Shown: positions 5,611 through 13,764, counted from the first letter of the stretch. The stretch is 18,527 bases of DNA from JAGMCF01 sp964398885 (GCA_964398885.1 CAYNOU010000055.1:1-18527), one strand, 5' to 3'. The notes: generated by a model from the sequence alone, not told the origin. Numbers and translations: made by a program.

Positions 5611-7278
5611 TTATCTTAAAGTTCCTTCATAGTGGGCGGTATACTGACGATTCTTCACTGCTTCTGGAATATAATCAGGCAGAACCATTGGAGAAATTTT
5701 TTTTCTATCAATGCCAAGTTTTTCTACTTCTTTTTCATATTCGTAAACATGGTTTAAATTGAGTTTTCCAATTTTCGCACCTTTAGCATATTCTGTTGCG
5801 TACTTACCAGCCCTCCTTCCAAATACTATAATATCAAGCTGAGAGTTACCCATCAAACGATTTCTGCCATGCACACCACCAGATGCTTCGCCAGCAACAT
5901 AAAGTCCTTGTATCTTCGTTTCGCAATGAGTATTTATTTCTAATCCGCCATTCTGATAATGCAAAGTAGGATAAACGAGCATCGGCTCTTTTGCTATATC
6001 CACATCAAAACGACCAAACTGCCTTAACATTGCGGGAAGATCTCTTTTGATTGCACCTGCACCATTGATTTGTTCAATAAGTGGGGTATCCAGCCATATC
6101 CCGACATTTCCGGCAGGAGTTTTTATTCCATTTTCTCGTTCTGTGCATTCTCTTATAAAAGAGGACGCCTCTATATCACGAGGTTCAAGCGGATATACGA
6201 ATAATTCGCCATTCTTATTTACAGGTTGAGCGCCCATTCCTCTTAATTTTTCTGTGCATAGAAATCCCACAATTTGCAGAGGATATACAGCTCCGGTCGG
6301 ATGATACTGGACAGAATCCATATATAATAAGTTTGCACCAGCTCTATAGCCCATAACCAGACCATCTGCGGTAGCACCGTAATGATTTGTGGTTTCAAAT
6401 CCCTGTATGTGCAGTCTACCAAATCCACCAGTACTAAGGATGGTAGCTTTGGCTTTAACAGTAAAATATTCTTTATTTTCAAGATGATAAAGGACTGCAC
6501 CTGCGACTCGTCCATTACTATCTTTTATTAGTTCCACAGCAGGTTGATGTTCAAGGATTTTAATCTTATCGGGTCTGTTATAAACTTCATCACGCAGAGT
6601 TCTACAGATAGCTGCACCAGTATAGTCTCTGGCGGAATGCATTCGTGGTCTGCAAGTTCCACCACCCGATTTTGTTTTCATTGTTCCATCTAAATTTCTA
6701 TCAAACATAACGCCAAGGTCTTGCAGCCATTTTATAGCATCTGGAGCGTCACAAACCAATGCTTTTACCAATTCAGGTTTATTATCAAAATGGCCTCCGC
6801 CAATAACATCAAGATAGTGCAAATAGGGTGAATCTTCGGGTCTGACAGCGGCTTGAATACCACCTTGAGCCATCATAGAATTGGCGTCACCTATTCTTAA
6901 CTTTGTAACAAGAATTACATCAGCCCCATTTTCAGACGCAAGTATTGAAGCAGAGAATCCAGCAGAACCAGCACCTATTACCAGGACATCTGTCTCATAA
7001 TCAGGATGGGATAAATCAAAGTCTGCGGGGTTGATTCTTGAATAAGCCTCAAGCAGTTCAGCTACTTTTGTTGTTATTCTTTCGCCTTTATTCGGACCTA
7101 TTCTGATTTCTCTTCTTGCCTCTGGTTTGTAGTCTGGATGGAATTTGTTTAGGACCATATCCCTTTCTTCTGCGGACATACGAGGGAATAATTCTTTGCC
7201 TGACTTTGCTAATTTTAACCTTGCAGGTCTTGTTCTCTCAACATTTTTTATTGATTCTTGCATATAATCAGGGTACAT
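5611..7278 (-). CDS. frdA: fumarate reductase/succinate dehydrogenase-like flavoprotein subunit, soluble type
   Basis: FAD protein of the FrdA/SdhA/aspartate-oxidase family, 555 residues, likely interconverting fumarate and succinate. The dinucleotide-binding GAGSAG is at 102-107, MMAQGG at 135-140, and QYHPTG at 324-329. Substrate-site residues of the family are kept: Arg367 (PRD), His440 (HYQNGG) and Arg474 (GRNRLMGNS). The His that covalently holds FAD in E. coli FrdA is Asn133, so FAD is probably non-covalent. About 95 residues precede the Rossmann fold, and the usual C-terminal helical domain is reduced to some 60 residues; both ends carry PDY motifs. The start has AGGAG 6 nt upstream. 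It pairs with the Fe-S gene upstream and has no membrane-anchor gene, like methanogen thiol:fumarate reductase. L-aspartate oxidase is less likely given that partner. The substrate is inferred. Confidence 0.88.
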   Translation of the reverse strand: MYPDYMQESIKNVERTRPARLKLAKSGKELFPRMSAEERDMVLNKFHPDYKPEARREIRIGPNKGERITTKVAELLEAYSRINPADFDLSHPDYETDVLVIGAGSAGFSASILASENGADVILVTKLRIGDANSMMAQGGIQAAVRPEDSPYLHYLDVIGGGHFDNKPELVKALVCDAPDAIKWLQDLGVMFDRNLDGTMKTKSGGGTCRPRMHSARDYTGAAICRTLRDEVYNRPDKIKILEHQPAVELIKDSNGRVAGAVLYHLENKEYFTVKAKATILSTGGFGRLHIQGFETTNHYGATADGLVMGYRAGANLLYMDSVQYHPTGAVYPLQIVGFLCTEKLRGMGAQPVNKNGELFVYPLEPRDIEASSFIRECTERENGIKTPAGNVGIWLDTPLIEQINGAGAIKRDLPAMLRQFGRFDVDIAKEPMLVYPTLHYQNGGLEINTHCETKIQGLYVAGEASGGVHGRNRLMGNSQLDIIVFGRRAGKYATEYAKGAKIGKLNLNHVYEYEKEVEKLGIDRKKISPMVLPDYIPEAVKNRQYTAHYEGTLR

Positions 7279-7303
7279 ATTCGCTCCTAATCAGTAAGAT
7301 TTT

Positions 7304-7429
7304 GAAAAGATTTATAAAGATTCATAAAAATTAAAAGATTCGTAAAGATTGAATGAGGGAAAGCAAAAACTAAAAATTTGATATTTATATCTTTTTAATC
7401 TTTCTAATCTTTGCAGCACTTTAATCTTT
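7304..7429. repeat. AAAGATT clusters in opposite orientations
   Basis: AAAGATT occurs four times at 7306-7350 and its complement AATCTTT three times at 7397-7429, giving two inverted clusters in the 159-bp spacer between the two frd-like genes. They could pair in the transcript. No start codon with a ribosome site, and no gene, is seen in the spacer. Confidence 0.5.
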
Positions 7430-7437
7430 ACTTAAAT

Positions 7438-8124
7438 CTATCCGAGTTTTATTTCTCTTTCGTAATATAATTTCTTGATTTTTTCTTTGCTCATTTTCAT
7501 CAGTTCATTCAGCTTCTTATTATATTTTCCTTCTGCGATTTCTTTCACACGGGGTTCAAGGTCAGGACTTTTTTTGAGGAGATACCTTCCACAGAGACGA
7601 CGAGCTAAAATTCCGGCATTGTATTGCACAATTTCAGAGGGACATCTTAATGCACAAAGTCCACAACGAATACAATCAAATGAAAGGTCTGCCGCTTTTC
7701 CAATATCTCCTTTAATAAGGGCTTGAACATAGTCCATAACCTCTATATCTTGTGGGCAGGCTTTTGTGCAAGTATTACAAGATACGCAACGGAATACAGT
7801 TGGATAAAGTGTTTTAATAGAATCAATATCAGGTGTTAGTTTTGTGATATCATAGATAGGTTTTTCAGCAGGCACGAAAGGTATTTGTGCAATATACATT
7901 CCGTCAGAAACAACTGTTTGACAGGCAAGACCTGCCTGTAATTTGTAGTCACCTTTTTCACGATATAGAGTTGCACAGGCACCGCAAAAGCCTTCTCTGC
8001 AGCCCACACCAACTGTAAGTTGAAATCCTGCGTATTCCATAGCAGTCATTATAGTTGAGCCGGCAGGCACATCAAAGCCTTCACCCAAAATATAGATTTT
8101 AACCATTTCTTGCTTTTTAGCCAT
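7438..8124 (-). CDS. frdB: fumarate reductase/succinate dehydrogenase-like iron-sulfur subunit
   Basis: 228-residue electron-transfer partner of the flavoprotein encoded next. The N-terminal plant-type [2Fe-2S] domain has Cys42, 47, 50 and 68 (CREGFCGAC ... C). A di-cluster ferredoxin domain follows with two full CxxCxxCxxxCP motifs (Cys113-123 and Cys151-161). Classical FrdB/SdhB has a [3Fe-4S] centre at the quinone site; here the second motif has a regular [4Fe-4S] pattern, closer to HdrC and to the N-terminal part of methanogen TfrB. Unlike TfrB there is no CCG domain; HdrB is encoded separately nearby. I start at the ATG at 8124 with AAGGAGG upstream. A longer frame to 8169 would translate a repeat and place that ribosome site inside the gene. 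Confidence 0.93.
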   Translation of the reverse strand: MAKKQEMVKIYILGEGFDVPAGSTIMTAMEYAGFQLTVGVGCREGFCGACATLYREKGDYKLQAGLACQTVVSDGMYIAQIPFVPAEKPIYDITKLTPDIDSIKTLYPTVFRCVSCNTCTKACPQDIEVMDYVQALIKGDIGKAADLSFDCIRCGLCALRCPSEIVQYNAGILARRLCGRYLLKKSPDLEPRVKEIAEGKYNKKLNELMKMSKEKIKKLYYEREIKLG

Positions 8125-8144
8125 ATTTATTCCTCCTTCTTTTT

Positions 8145-8173
8145 CACCGCAGAGACGCGGAGAACGCAAAGAT
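8145..8173. repeat. 'caccgcagagacgc' interspersed repeat upstream of frdB
   Basis: Begins CACCGCAGAGACGCGG. Inverted relatives lie at 8298-8326 and 8830-8858, so this family borders the GxxExxY gene on both sides. It is the source of a spurious N-terminal extension of the frdB frame. Confidence 0.75.
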
Positions 8174-8215
8174 TTATTACTTTTTTAATAAAAAAACTTT
8201 ATAAAGAACTATTTT

Positions 8216-8248
8216 GAAAAATCCTTTCATGCCAAAGGCAAATTTTTC
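8216..8248. other. AT-rich hairpin between GxxExxY and frdB
   Basis: GAAAAATCCTTT (8216-8227) can pair with AAAGG (8234-8238) and ATTTTTC (8242-8248), with a small bulge. It lies in the 216-bp spacer 8125-8340, which otherwise holds the two repeats and no gene. No T tract follows on the minus strand, so a terminator role is doubtful. Confidence 0.4.
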
Positions 8249-8297
8249 AGAAATTATCATTTTTTATCATAATAATGCCCATTAAAAATAATAATTT

Positions 8298-8326
8298 CTC
8301 TCTGCGTCCTTTGCGACTCTGCGGTG
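8298..8326. repeat. inverted 'ctctgcg...gcggtg' repeat downstream of GxxExxY
   Basis: Imperfect inverse of 8145-8173 and same orientation as 8830-8858 (each contains CTCTGCG and ends in GCGGTG). It sits 14 bp beyond the stop codon of the GxxExxY gene, forming one border of the cassette. Confidence 0.75.
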
Positions 8327-8340
8327 TAAATCACTGCATA

Positions 8341-8727
8341 TTAAAAATTATTAACTAATCTTACTATTCCTTTGGTAAGCAAGTTAACATTAAAGTTAAT
8401 TAATAGTCCTAATCTTTTATCGGTAATTTTAAGATAAGTTAATAGTTGTGCTTTATGAATTGGTAAAATTTGTTCAACAGATTTTAGCTCAACGATAATT
8501 TCATTTTCAGCCAAGTAGTCAACTCTATATGAACAGTTTATCTGTTTTCCTTTATAAATTAAAGGAATGGTATATTCTTTCTTATAATTCATTCTATCTA
8601 AATCAAACTCATACCCGAGGCATTCTCTATATGCTGATTCCAATAAACCTGGACCTAAATGTTTATGAACTTCAATAGCGCAGCCAATTATCCTTTCCGA
8701 AAGAAGATTTAGTTCTTCTCTATTCAT
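8341..8727 (-). CDS. GxxExxY protein (PD-(D/E)XK-like)
   Basis: 128 residues, full length for this small family (PDDEXK_3-type fold). The naming motif is GLLESAY (residues 27-33) after HKHLGPG. A nuclease-like core follows: Asp70 (YRVDY), Glu80-Leu-Lys82 (IVELK), then Gln94 and Tyr98. The family's cellular role is not established. AAGGAAT lies 5 nt before the ATG. The gene interrupts the hydrogenase operon between mvhD and frdB without damaging either, and repeats border both sides. It shares the family but not close sequence with the copy at 13804-14247, so the two are probably separate arrivals. Confidence 0.9.
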   Translation of the reverse strand: MNREELNLLSERIIGCAIEVHKHLGPGLLESAYRECLGYEFDLDRMNYKKEYTIPLIYKGKQINCSYRVDYLAENEIIVELKSVEQILPIHKAQLLTYLKITDKRLGLLINFNVNLLTKGIVRLVNNF

Positions 8728-8743
8728 AATATTCCTTATATTT

Positions 8744-8787
8744 CACAGTAGAGACGCCCCGATTAAATAGCTTCGCATTTAACGGGG
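8744..8787. repeat. repeat fragment with embedded stem-loop
   Basis: CACAGTAGAGACG (8744-8756) is a relative of the 8145 repeat. It runs straight into a stem-loop, CCCCG-a-TTAAAT (8757-8768) against ATTTAACGGGG (8777-8787), 11 pairs with one bulged A. This looks like a palindromic unit set into an older repeat. It lies between the GxxExxY start and the end of mvhD. Confidence 0.65.
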
Positions 8788-8824
8788 TAGGCGGCGAATG
8801 CAAAAATTTACCGAAACTATTACC

Positions 8825-9283
8825 TTATTTTCTCTGCGTTCTCTGCGACTCCGCGGTGGATGTATTTTCCGTAAAATTCATTTTTGGTATTGGACCTAAA
8901 CTTTTTATTTGTTCAACAAATTCCTTCATAGTATTTGCAAATTTTCTACCTTCGCTGGCAGAAATCCACTCTAAACGCAAACGGACTGGATTAATTCCCA
9001 TCTGGTCTAAATATTTCTTAAGCAAGATTACTCTTCGTTGTGTTTTATAATTTCCTGTCTGATAATGGCAATCACCAGGATGGCAACCTCCGATAAAAAC
9101 CCCATCAGCACCATTTTTAAATGCTAACAAAATGTATTGTGGATCAACACGAGAAGAACATAATGTTTTTATTACAACCCCATTTGGAGGATATTTCATT
9201 CTGGAAGTCCCCGCTAAATCAGCTCCAGCATAAGTGCACCATTTACAGAGAAAACATACTATTTTGGGCTCAAATTTATTCAT
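8825..9283 (-). CDS. mvhD: MvhD, [2Fe-2S] subunit linking hydrogenase to HdrA
   Basis: 152 residues. MvhD relays electrons from MvhG to HdrA. All expected cluster cysteines are present: Cys10, Cys13 and Cys16 (CFLCKWC), Cys42 (LCSSRVDP), and Cys67 and Cys72 (GCHPGDCHY). I start at the ATG at 9283 because AAGGTGG lies about 5 nt upstream; an in-frame GTG at 9292 falls within that site. The last 11 residues (STAESQRTQRK) are encoded by the interspersed repeat at 8830-8858, so the original C terminus has been replaced or extended. The gene follows the second hdrA by 19 bp, as expected for hdrA-mvhD coupling. Confidence 0.96.
   Translation of the reverse strand: MNKFEPKIVCFLCKWCTYAGADLAGTSRMKYPPNGVVIKTLCSSRVDPQYILLAFKNGADGVFIGGCHPGDCHYQTGNYKTQRRVILLKKYLDQMGINPVRLRLEWISASEGRKFANTMKEFVEQIKSLGPIPKMNFTENTSTAESQRTQRK
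8830..8858. repeat. interspersed repeat read into the mvhD C terminus
   Basis: TTCTCTGCGTTCTCTGCGAC and nine further bases, same family and orientation as 8298-8326. It lies wholly inside mvhD and encodes most of its last 11 residues before the stop. Confidence 0.8.
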
Positions 9284-9302
9284 CTTTTCCACCTTTCAAA
9301 AT

Positions 9303-11258
9303 TTATTCAGTAGAAAGAATAGCTTTTATCATGTTACTAATTTGCTTATCCGTCAGATTCTTCTGCTGAGATGCTCCTGATGGGCAGGCACTGATGCAAG
9401 CACCACAGCCTTCACAAAGAATATCATTTACAGTAGCAATTTTTTCAGTTTCATCAAACTCCCGAGCGCCATAAGGGCAGGTTCCAATACAAATCCTACA
9501 TCCGGAACATAAATCTTTATCAACAGTAGCAATGATTGGGGAATGATATATTTTGTCACTGGAAAGTAGAGCCAGTGTTTTTGCTGCTGCACCAGATGCT
9601 TGAGACACTGCATCGGGAATATCTTTTGGTCCCTGGGCAACACCAGCGAGATAGAATCCTGCTTGTAGACTTTCTACAGGTCGCAATTTCGGATGTGCTT
9701 CAACGAAGAATCCAGCTTCATCCGTGTTTAGCTTTAATGTTTTCACCAAATCTGCCGTTCCATAACTTGGGACGATGCCCATTGCCAATACAACCATATC
9801 TGCTTTTAATTCTATCTTTTTCCCAGAAAGTGTATCCATTCCATGAACTATCATTTTATCTTTTTCTTTATAAATTCTGGCAACTTTACCTCTAATATAA
9901 AGAATTTCTTCCTCTGAAACTGCTTGTTGAACAAACTCTTCGTATCGCTTACCTCCAGCCCGAATATCTATGTAGAATATGTATGGCTGACCATCAGAAA
10001 CTTTATGTTTGTAGAGTTTGGCGTGCTTCAGTGTATACATACAGCAAATTCTGGAGCAGTAGGAGAGATGTCTTTCTGGGTCTCTTGAACCCGAACATTG
10101 GACGAAGACGATTTCTTCTGGAATCTTGCCATCGGATGGTCGTCTCATCTCACCACCTGTTGGTCCAGTTGCTGATAAAATTCTTTCAAATTGTAAACTT
10201 GTGACAACATCAGGATATTTTCCATAACCATATTCTGCCATATTTTCTACAGGATAAAGGTCATAACCCGTAGCTACAATTATTGCCCCCACTTCTTCTT
10301 CAAAGATTTTCGGTTTAGCATCGTAGTTAATTGCGTCTGCCGTACACTTTTCACGGCATTTTCCACAAGCAATTGGCTCAAGGCCCAAACAATTTTCAAT
10401 ATCAAGGGTATATGTAGCAGGGATTGCTTGTGGAAATGGAATATAGATTGCCTTACGCCAGGCAAGACCTTCTTCTTGCTCATTTGGGACTAAAACTGGG
10501 CAAACTTCGGTACAGTCATCACATAGATTGCACTTATCAGGGCTAACATATTGAGCTTTTCTTTTTATTTTTACTTTGAAATTACCAATATATCCTTCAA
10601 CTGATTCTACTTCACTATTAACATAAAGTTTGATATTTTTATGCTTGCTGAGCTGAACCATTTTTGGAGTCAAGATACATTGAGAGCAGTCTAATGTGGG
10701 AAATGTCTCTGAGAGTTGAATCATATGACCACCGATGGAAGGCTTTTTTTCAACAACAGTAACCTCATATCCAGCATCAGCAATATCAAGTGCAGCCTGA
10801 ATTCCTGCAATGCCTGCTCCGATTACTAATGCTTTTTTTGTTACAGGAGCTGATACAGGGAATAATGACTCATTGAGTTTCAACTTCTCAATGGCAGTTT
10901 TGATAATCAGATTTGCTTTTCTTGTTGCTTCTTCAATATTTGTATGCACCCAGCTGCATTGCTCACGAATATTAGCAATTTCACATTGATATGGGTTTAA
11001 TCCTGATTCTTCTATCACACCTTGAAATGTTGATTCGTGAAGAGTGGGAGAGCAAGCAGCAACAACTACAGAGTCTAAATTTTTCTTCTTAATGGCATCC
11101 TTTATTAAATTTTGTCCGGGGTCTGAACACATAAACATATAGTTTTCAATATGTGCTACTCCCGGATAATCTGCAAGCTGCTCCGTTAATTTTTCTACAT
11201 CAACCGTATCTTTGATATTTACTCCGCAGTGACAAACAAAAACACCTATTCTTTTCAT
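9303..11258 (-). CDS. hdrA: HdrA, FAD-containing bifurcating subunit (second copy, no MvhD fusion)
   Basis: 651 residues, normal for a methanogen-type HdrA. The FAD of HdrA is the site of electron bifurcation. The N-terminal domain has CHCG, MCSDPGQ and ACSPTLHE. The FAD fold shows GAGIAG and DCSQCILTPKM. An inserted ferredoxin domain has CNLCDDCTEVCP and a CGKC motif, then CSRICCMYT follows. Two C-terminal [4Fe-4S] motifs (CSGCRICIGTCP, CEGCGACISACP) close the protein. All Cys motifs are intact. I start at the ATG at 11258 (GAGGATAA upstream, MKRIGVF as in the other copy), which leaves 8 bp after the first hdrA; a longer start at 11285 would overlap that gene. With mvhD next, this copy probably receives electrons from the hydrogenase. 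Confidence 0.96.
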   Translation of the reverse strand: MKRIGVFVCHCGVNIKDTVDVEKLTEQLADYPGVAHIENYMFMCSDPGQNLIKDAIKKKNLDSVVVAACSPTLHESTFQGVIEESGLNPYQCEIANIREQCSWVHTNIEEATRKANLIIKTAIEKLKLNESLFPVSAPVTKKALVIGAGIAGIQAALDIADAGYEVTVVEKKPSIGGHMIQLSETFPTLDCSQCILTPKMVQLSKHKNIKLYVNSEVESVEGYIGNFKVKIKRKAQYVSPDKCNLCDDCTEVCPVLVPNEQEEGLAWRKAIYIPFPQAIPATYTLDIENCLGLEPIACGKCREKCTADAINYDAKPKIFEEEVGAIIVATGYDLYPVENMAEYGYGKYPDVVTSLQFERILSATGPTGGEMRRPSDGKIPEEIVFVQCSGSRDPERHLSYCSRICCMYTLKHAKLYKHKVSDGQPYIFYIDIRAGGKRYEEFVQQAVSEEEILYIRGKVARIYKEKDKMIVHGMDTLSGKKIELKADMVVLAMGIVPSYGTADLVKTLKLNTDEAGFFVEAHPKLRPVESLQAGFYLAGVAQGPKDIPDAVSQASGAAAKTLALLSSDKIYHSPIIATVDKDLCSGCRICIGTCPYGAREFDETEKIATVNDILCEGCGACISACPSGASQQKNLTDKQISNMIKAILSTE

Positions 11259-11266
11259 TTTATCCT

Positions 11267-13660
11267 CTAATTTAATGGTTTCCAATTCTTTGAATGGACT
11301 GGTCCCTGCTTTTTAAGATATTCAACAAATGTATCAACGAAACCAGCGAGTCCTTTTGCTTGTCTACCTGCATACCATTCTAATCTTATTCTCTCAGGAT
11401 TTAGTCCTGCCTCTTTTATTTTCTTTTTGAGAGCATCTACTCTTTCTTTTGTTTTCTTGCTTGCGCCCGGATAAGGCGATTCTCCAGGATGACTTCCACT
11501 TATCAGCACACCATCAGCACCATTTTGTAAAGCATATAAAATATGCTTGTTATCTAACATTGAAATTGAAAGGAGTCTAATTATTAAAGCATTTGGTTTA
11601 TATTCCATCCTTCCAATACCAGCAAGGTCTGCGGCCTGATAAGCGCCAATATTACTAAAAAAGCATACAATTTTAGGCTCAAATTCTTTTTCTTTTACAA
11701 TCTTTTTATCCTTGTATAATATAGCATCTATCATATTATAGATTTGTTGGTCAGATAGGTTCTTTTGCTCTAATGCATCTTCAGGACATTCTGGAATACA
11801 AAAGCCACATCCTTTACATTTCATTTCATCAATTACAGCGATATTTTGAATTTCATCAATAGTAATTGCATCAAAAGGACATTTCTTAACACAATCTCCA
11901 CATCCGGTACATTTTTCAACATCAACTTTCACAACAATTGGCGATTTTTCTATAGTATCATGAGCCAATAATGATAACGCTTTTGAAGCCGACCCAGAAG
12001 CCTGGGCAACTGTTTCAGGTATATCTCTTGGCGCTTGGCATGTTCCGGCAAGGAAAAATCCGGGATTAACAGTTTCTACTGGTCTTAATTTAGGATGTGC
12101 TTCTGTCAGAAATCCAGATGTTCCTTCTGAAAGATTAAGTTTTCTTGCCAGTTCATCAGTTCCAAAACTTGGTATCATTCCTAATGCGAGAACTGCCATA
12201 TCCACTTTTGCTTCAATTTTCTTGCCGGAGAGAGTGTCAAAAGCATTGATAATCATTTTACCATTTTCTTTATAAATACGGGAGACCTTACCTCGGATAT
12301 AAACTAACTTTTGCTCCAATTGTGCTGTTTGGATGAATTCTTCATAATCTTTTCCTGTTGCTCTAATATCAATATAAAAGATATATGCCTGTCCATCCGG
12401 CACCTTATTTTTAAACATTTTTGCCTGTTTGGCTGTATACATACAGCAAATTTTTGAGCAATGAGAAAGATGTCTTTCAGGGTCTCGTGAGCCAGCACAT
12501 TGGACAAAAGCAATTTCCTTTATCGGCTTTCCGTCAGATGGTCGTAACATTTTTCCACCTGATGGACCAACAGCAAAAATAAGCCTTTCAAATTGCAGTC
12601 CACTAACAACATCTGGATATTTTCCGTAACCATATTCTCCAATATTTTCCATAGGATATAAATCATATCCGGTTGCAACTATTACTGCACCAACATCTTT
12701 TTCAATAATTTCATCTTTTGCATCATAATTGATAGCACCTTCCTTGCAAGCATCTTTGCATTTCCCACAAGCAATAGGATTTAACCCTAAACAGCTATCA
12801 ATATCCAATGTATATGTATATGGAATCACCTGTGGAAACGACATATAAACAGCCTTGCGATATGAAAGCCCTTCCTCGTATTCATCCGGAACAAGTACTG
12901 GACAAACATCTACACAATCCCCACAACCAGTGCATATATCAGGATTAATATATTGTGCTTTTCTCTTAATTTTTGCCTTAAAATTACCCACAGCACCGTC
13001 AATTGATTCTATTTCGCTATTAACGAAGAGTTCAATATTCTCATTCTGGTCAATTTGAACCATTTTAGGAGTCAGGATACATTGTGAACAATCAAGAGTT
13101 GGAAAGGTTACTGATAATTGAATCATATGCCCACCAATGTATGGTCTCTTTTCCACTAAAAAAACTTTATGTCCTGCATCAGCAATGTCTAATGCAGCTT
13201 GTATCCCGGCAATTCCAGCACCAATTATTAACACATTTTTATTTGTTGGCGAAGATATTGGATATAGTGATTCATTCAATTTCAGTTTTTCAATCATAAA
13301 TTTTATGATAAGAATTGCTTTTTTTGTACCTTCTTCTTTGTTAGAGTGGACCCAACTGCATTGTTCTCTAATATTGGCTATTTCACATTGATATGGATTT
13401 AATCCGGCAGATGCGACCGCTTTCCTGAAAGTTGCTTCGTGCATTGTGGGTGAACAACTTGCTACAATTATCCCATCCAATTTTTTCTCTTTTATTGCAT
13501 CTTTTATAATTTTCTGCCCGGGGTCAGAACACATAAAAGTATAATTAGTGCTATAAACAACATTACTATAATTGCTTATTTCTTTGGCAACCCTTTCCAC
13601 ATCCACAGTATCAGCAATATTTTCGCCACAATGACAAATAAAAACTCCGATTCTTTTCAT
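11267..13660 (-). CDS. hdrA: HdrA with C-terminal MvhD-like domain lacking its cluster ligands
   Basis: 797 residues. Residues 1 to about 650 are a complete HdrA: CHCG (9-12), MCSDPGQ (43-49), FAD motif GAGIAG (147-152), DCSQC (190-194), inserted ferredoxin cysteines 243-253 and 290-305, and C-terminal [4Fe-4S] motifs at 584-594 and 615-625. Residues 659-797 are an MvhD domain (FEPKIVCFF onward). Against the separate MvhD, five of six cysteines are gone: positions matching Cys13, 16, 42, 67 and 72 are Ser669, Gly672, Ser698, Ser723 and Ser728; only Cys666 remains. The fused domain therefore cannot hold the usual [2Fe-2S] cluster. The first 60 residues match the second copy at 38 positions, and both genes have the same AGAGGATA ribosome site, pointing to tandem duplication. 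Starts at the ATG at 13660. Confidence 0.96.
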   Translation of the reverse strand: MKRIGVFICHCGENIADTVDVERVAKEISNYSNVVYSTNYTFMCSDPGQKIIKDAIKEKKLDGIIVASCSPTMHEATFRKAVASAGLNPYQCEIANIREQCSWVHSNKEEGTKKAILIIKFMIEKLKLNESLYPISSPTNKNVLIIGAGIAGIQAALDIADAGHKVFLVEKRPYIGGHMIQLSVTFPTLDCSQCILTPKMVQIDQNENIELFVNSEIESIDGAVGNFKAKIKRKAQYINPDICTGCGDCVDVCPVLVPDEYEEGLSYRKAVYMSFPQVIPYTYTLDIDSCLGLNPIACGKCKDACKEGAINYDAKDEIIEKDVGAVIVATGYDLYPMENIGEYGYGKYPDVVSGLQFERLIFAVGPSGGKMLRPSDGKPIKEIAFVQCAGSRDPERHLSHCSKICCMYTAKQAKMFKNKVPDGQAYIFYIDIRATGKDYEEFIQTAQLEQKLVYIRGKVSRIYKENGKMIINAFDTLSGKKIEAKVDMAVLALGMIPSFGTDELARKLNLSEGTSGFLTEAHPKLRPVETVNPGFFLAGTCQAPRDIPETVAQASGSASKALSLLAHDTIEKSPIVVKVDVEKCTGCGDCVKKCPFDAITIDEIQNIAVIDEMKCKGCGFCIPECPEDALEQKNLSDQQIYNMIDAILYKDKKIVKEKEFEPKIVCFFSNIGAYQAADLAGIGRMEYKPNALIIRLLSISMLDNKHILYALQNGADGVLISGSHPGESPYPGASKKTKERVDALKKKIKEAGLNPERIRLEWYAGRQAKGLAGFVDTFVEYLKKQGPVHSKNWKPLN

Positions 13661-13677
13661 TCTATCCTCTTATATAT

Positions 13678-13764
13678 TTAGCCACTAAGAACACTAAGAA
13701 ACACGAAAGGTTAAAATATTTTGTTTAGCCAACCAAGAACACTGAGAAATACGAAAAGCTGAAC
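13678..13764. repeat. two tandem imperfect repeats upstream of the first hdrA
   Basis: Units at 13678-13716 and 13725-13764 (period 47 bp) share TTAGCCA, AAGAACACT, GAAA and ACGAAA in order. They are of the 'aagaacactaagaaacacg' class of interspersed repeats. They fill the spacer between the GxxExxY gene and the start of hdrA together with the direct repeat at 13771; no gene is seen. Confidence 0.7.

Noticed and set aside
5611..7278. L-aspartate oxidase (NadB)
   Set aside because: Sequence is related, but a dedicated [2Fe-2S]/2[4Fe-4S] partner is encoded directly upstream and no NAD biosynthesis genes are near.
9428..10483. Overlapping short open frames on both strands within the hdrA genes
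   Set aside because: They are shadows of the strongly supported hdrA frames and have no family motifs.
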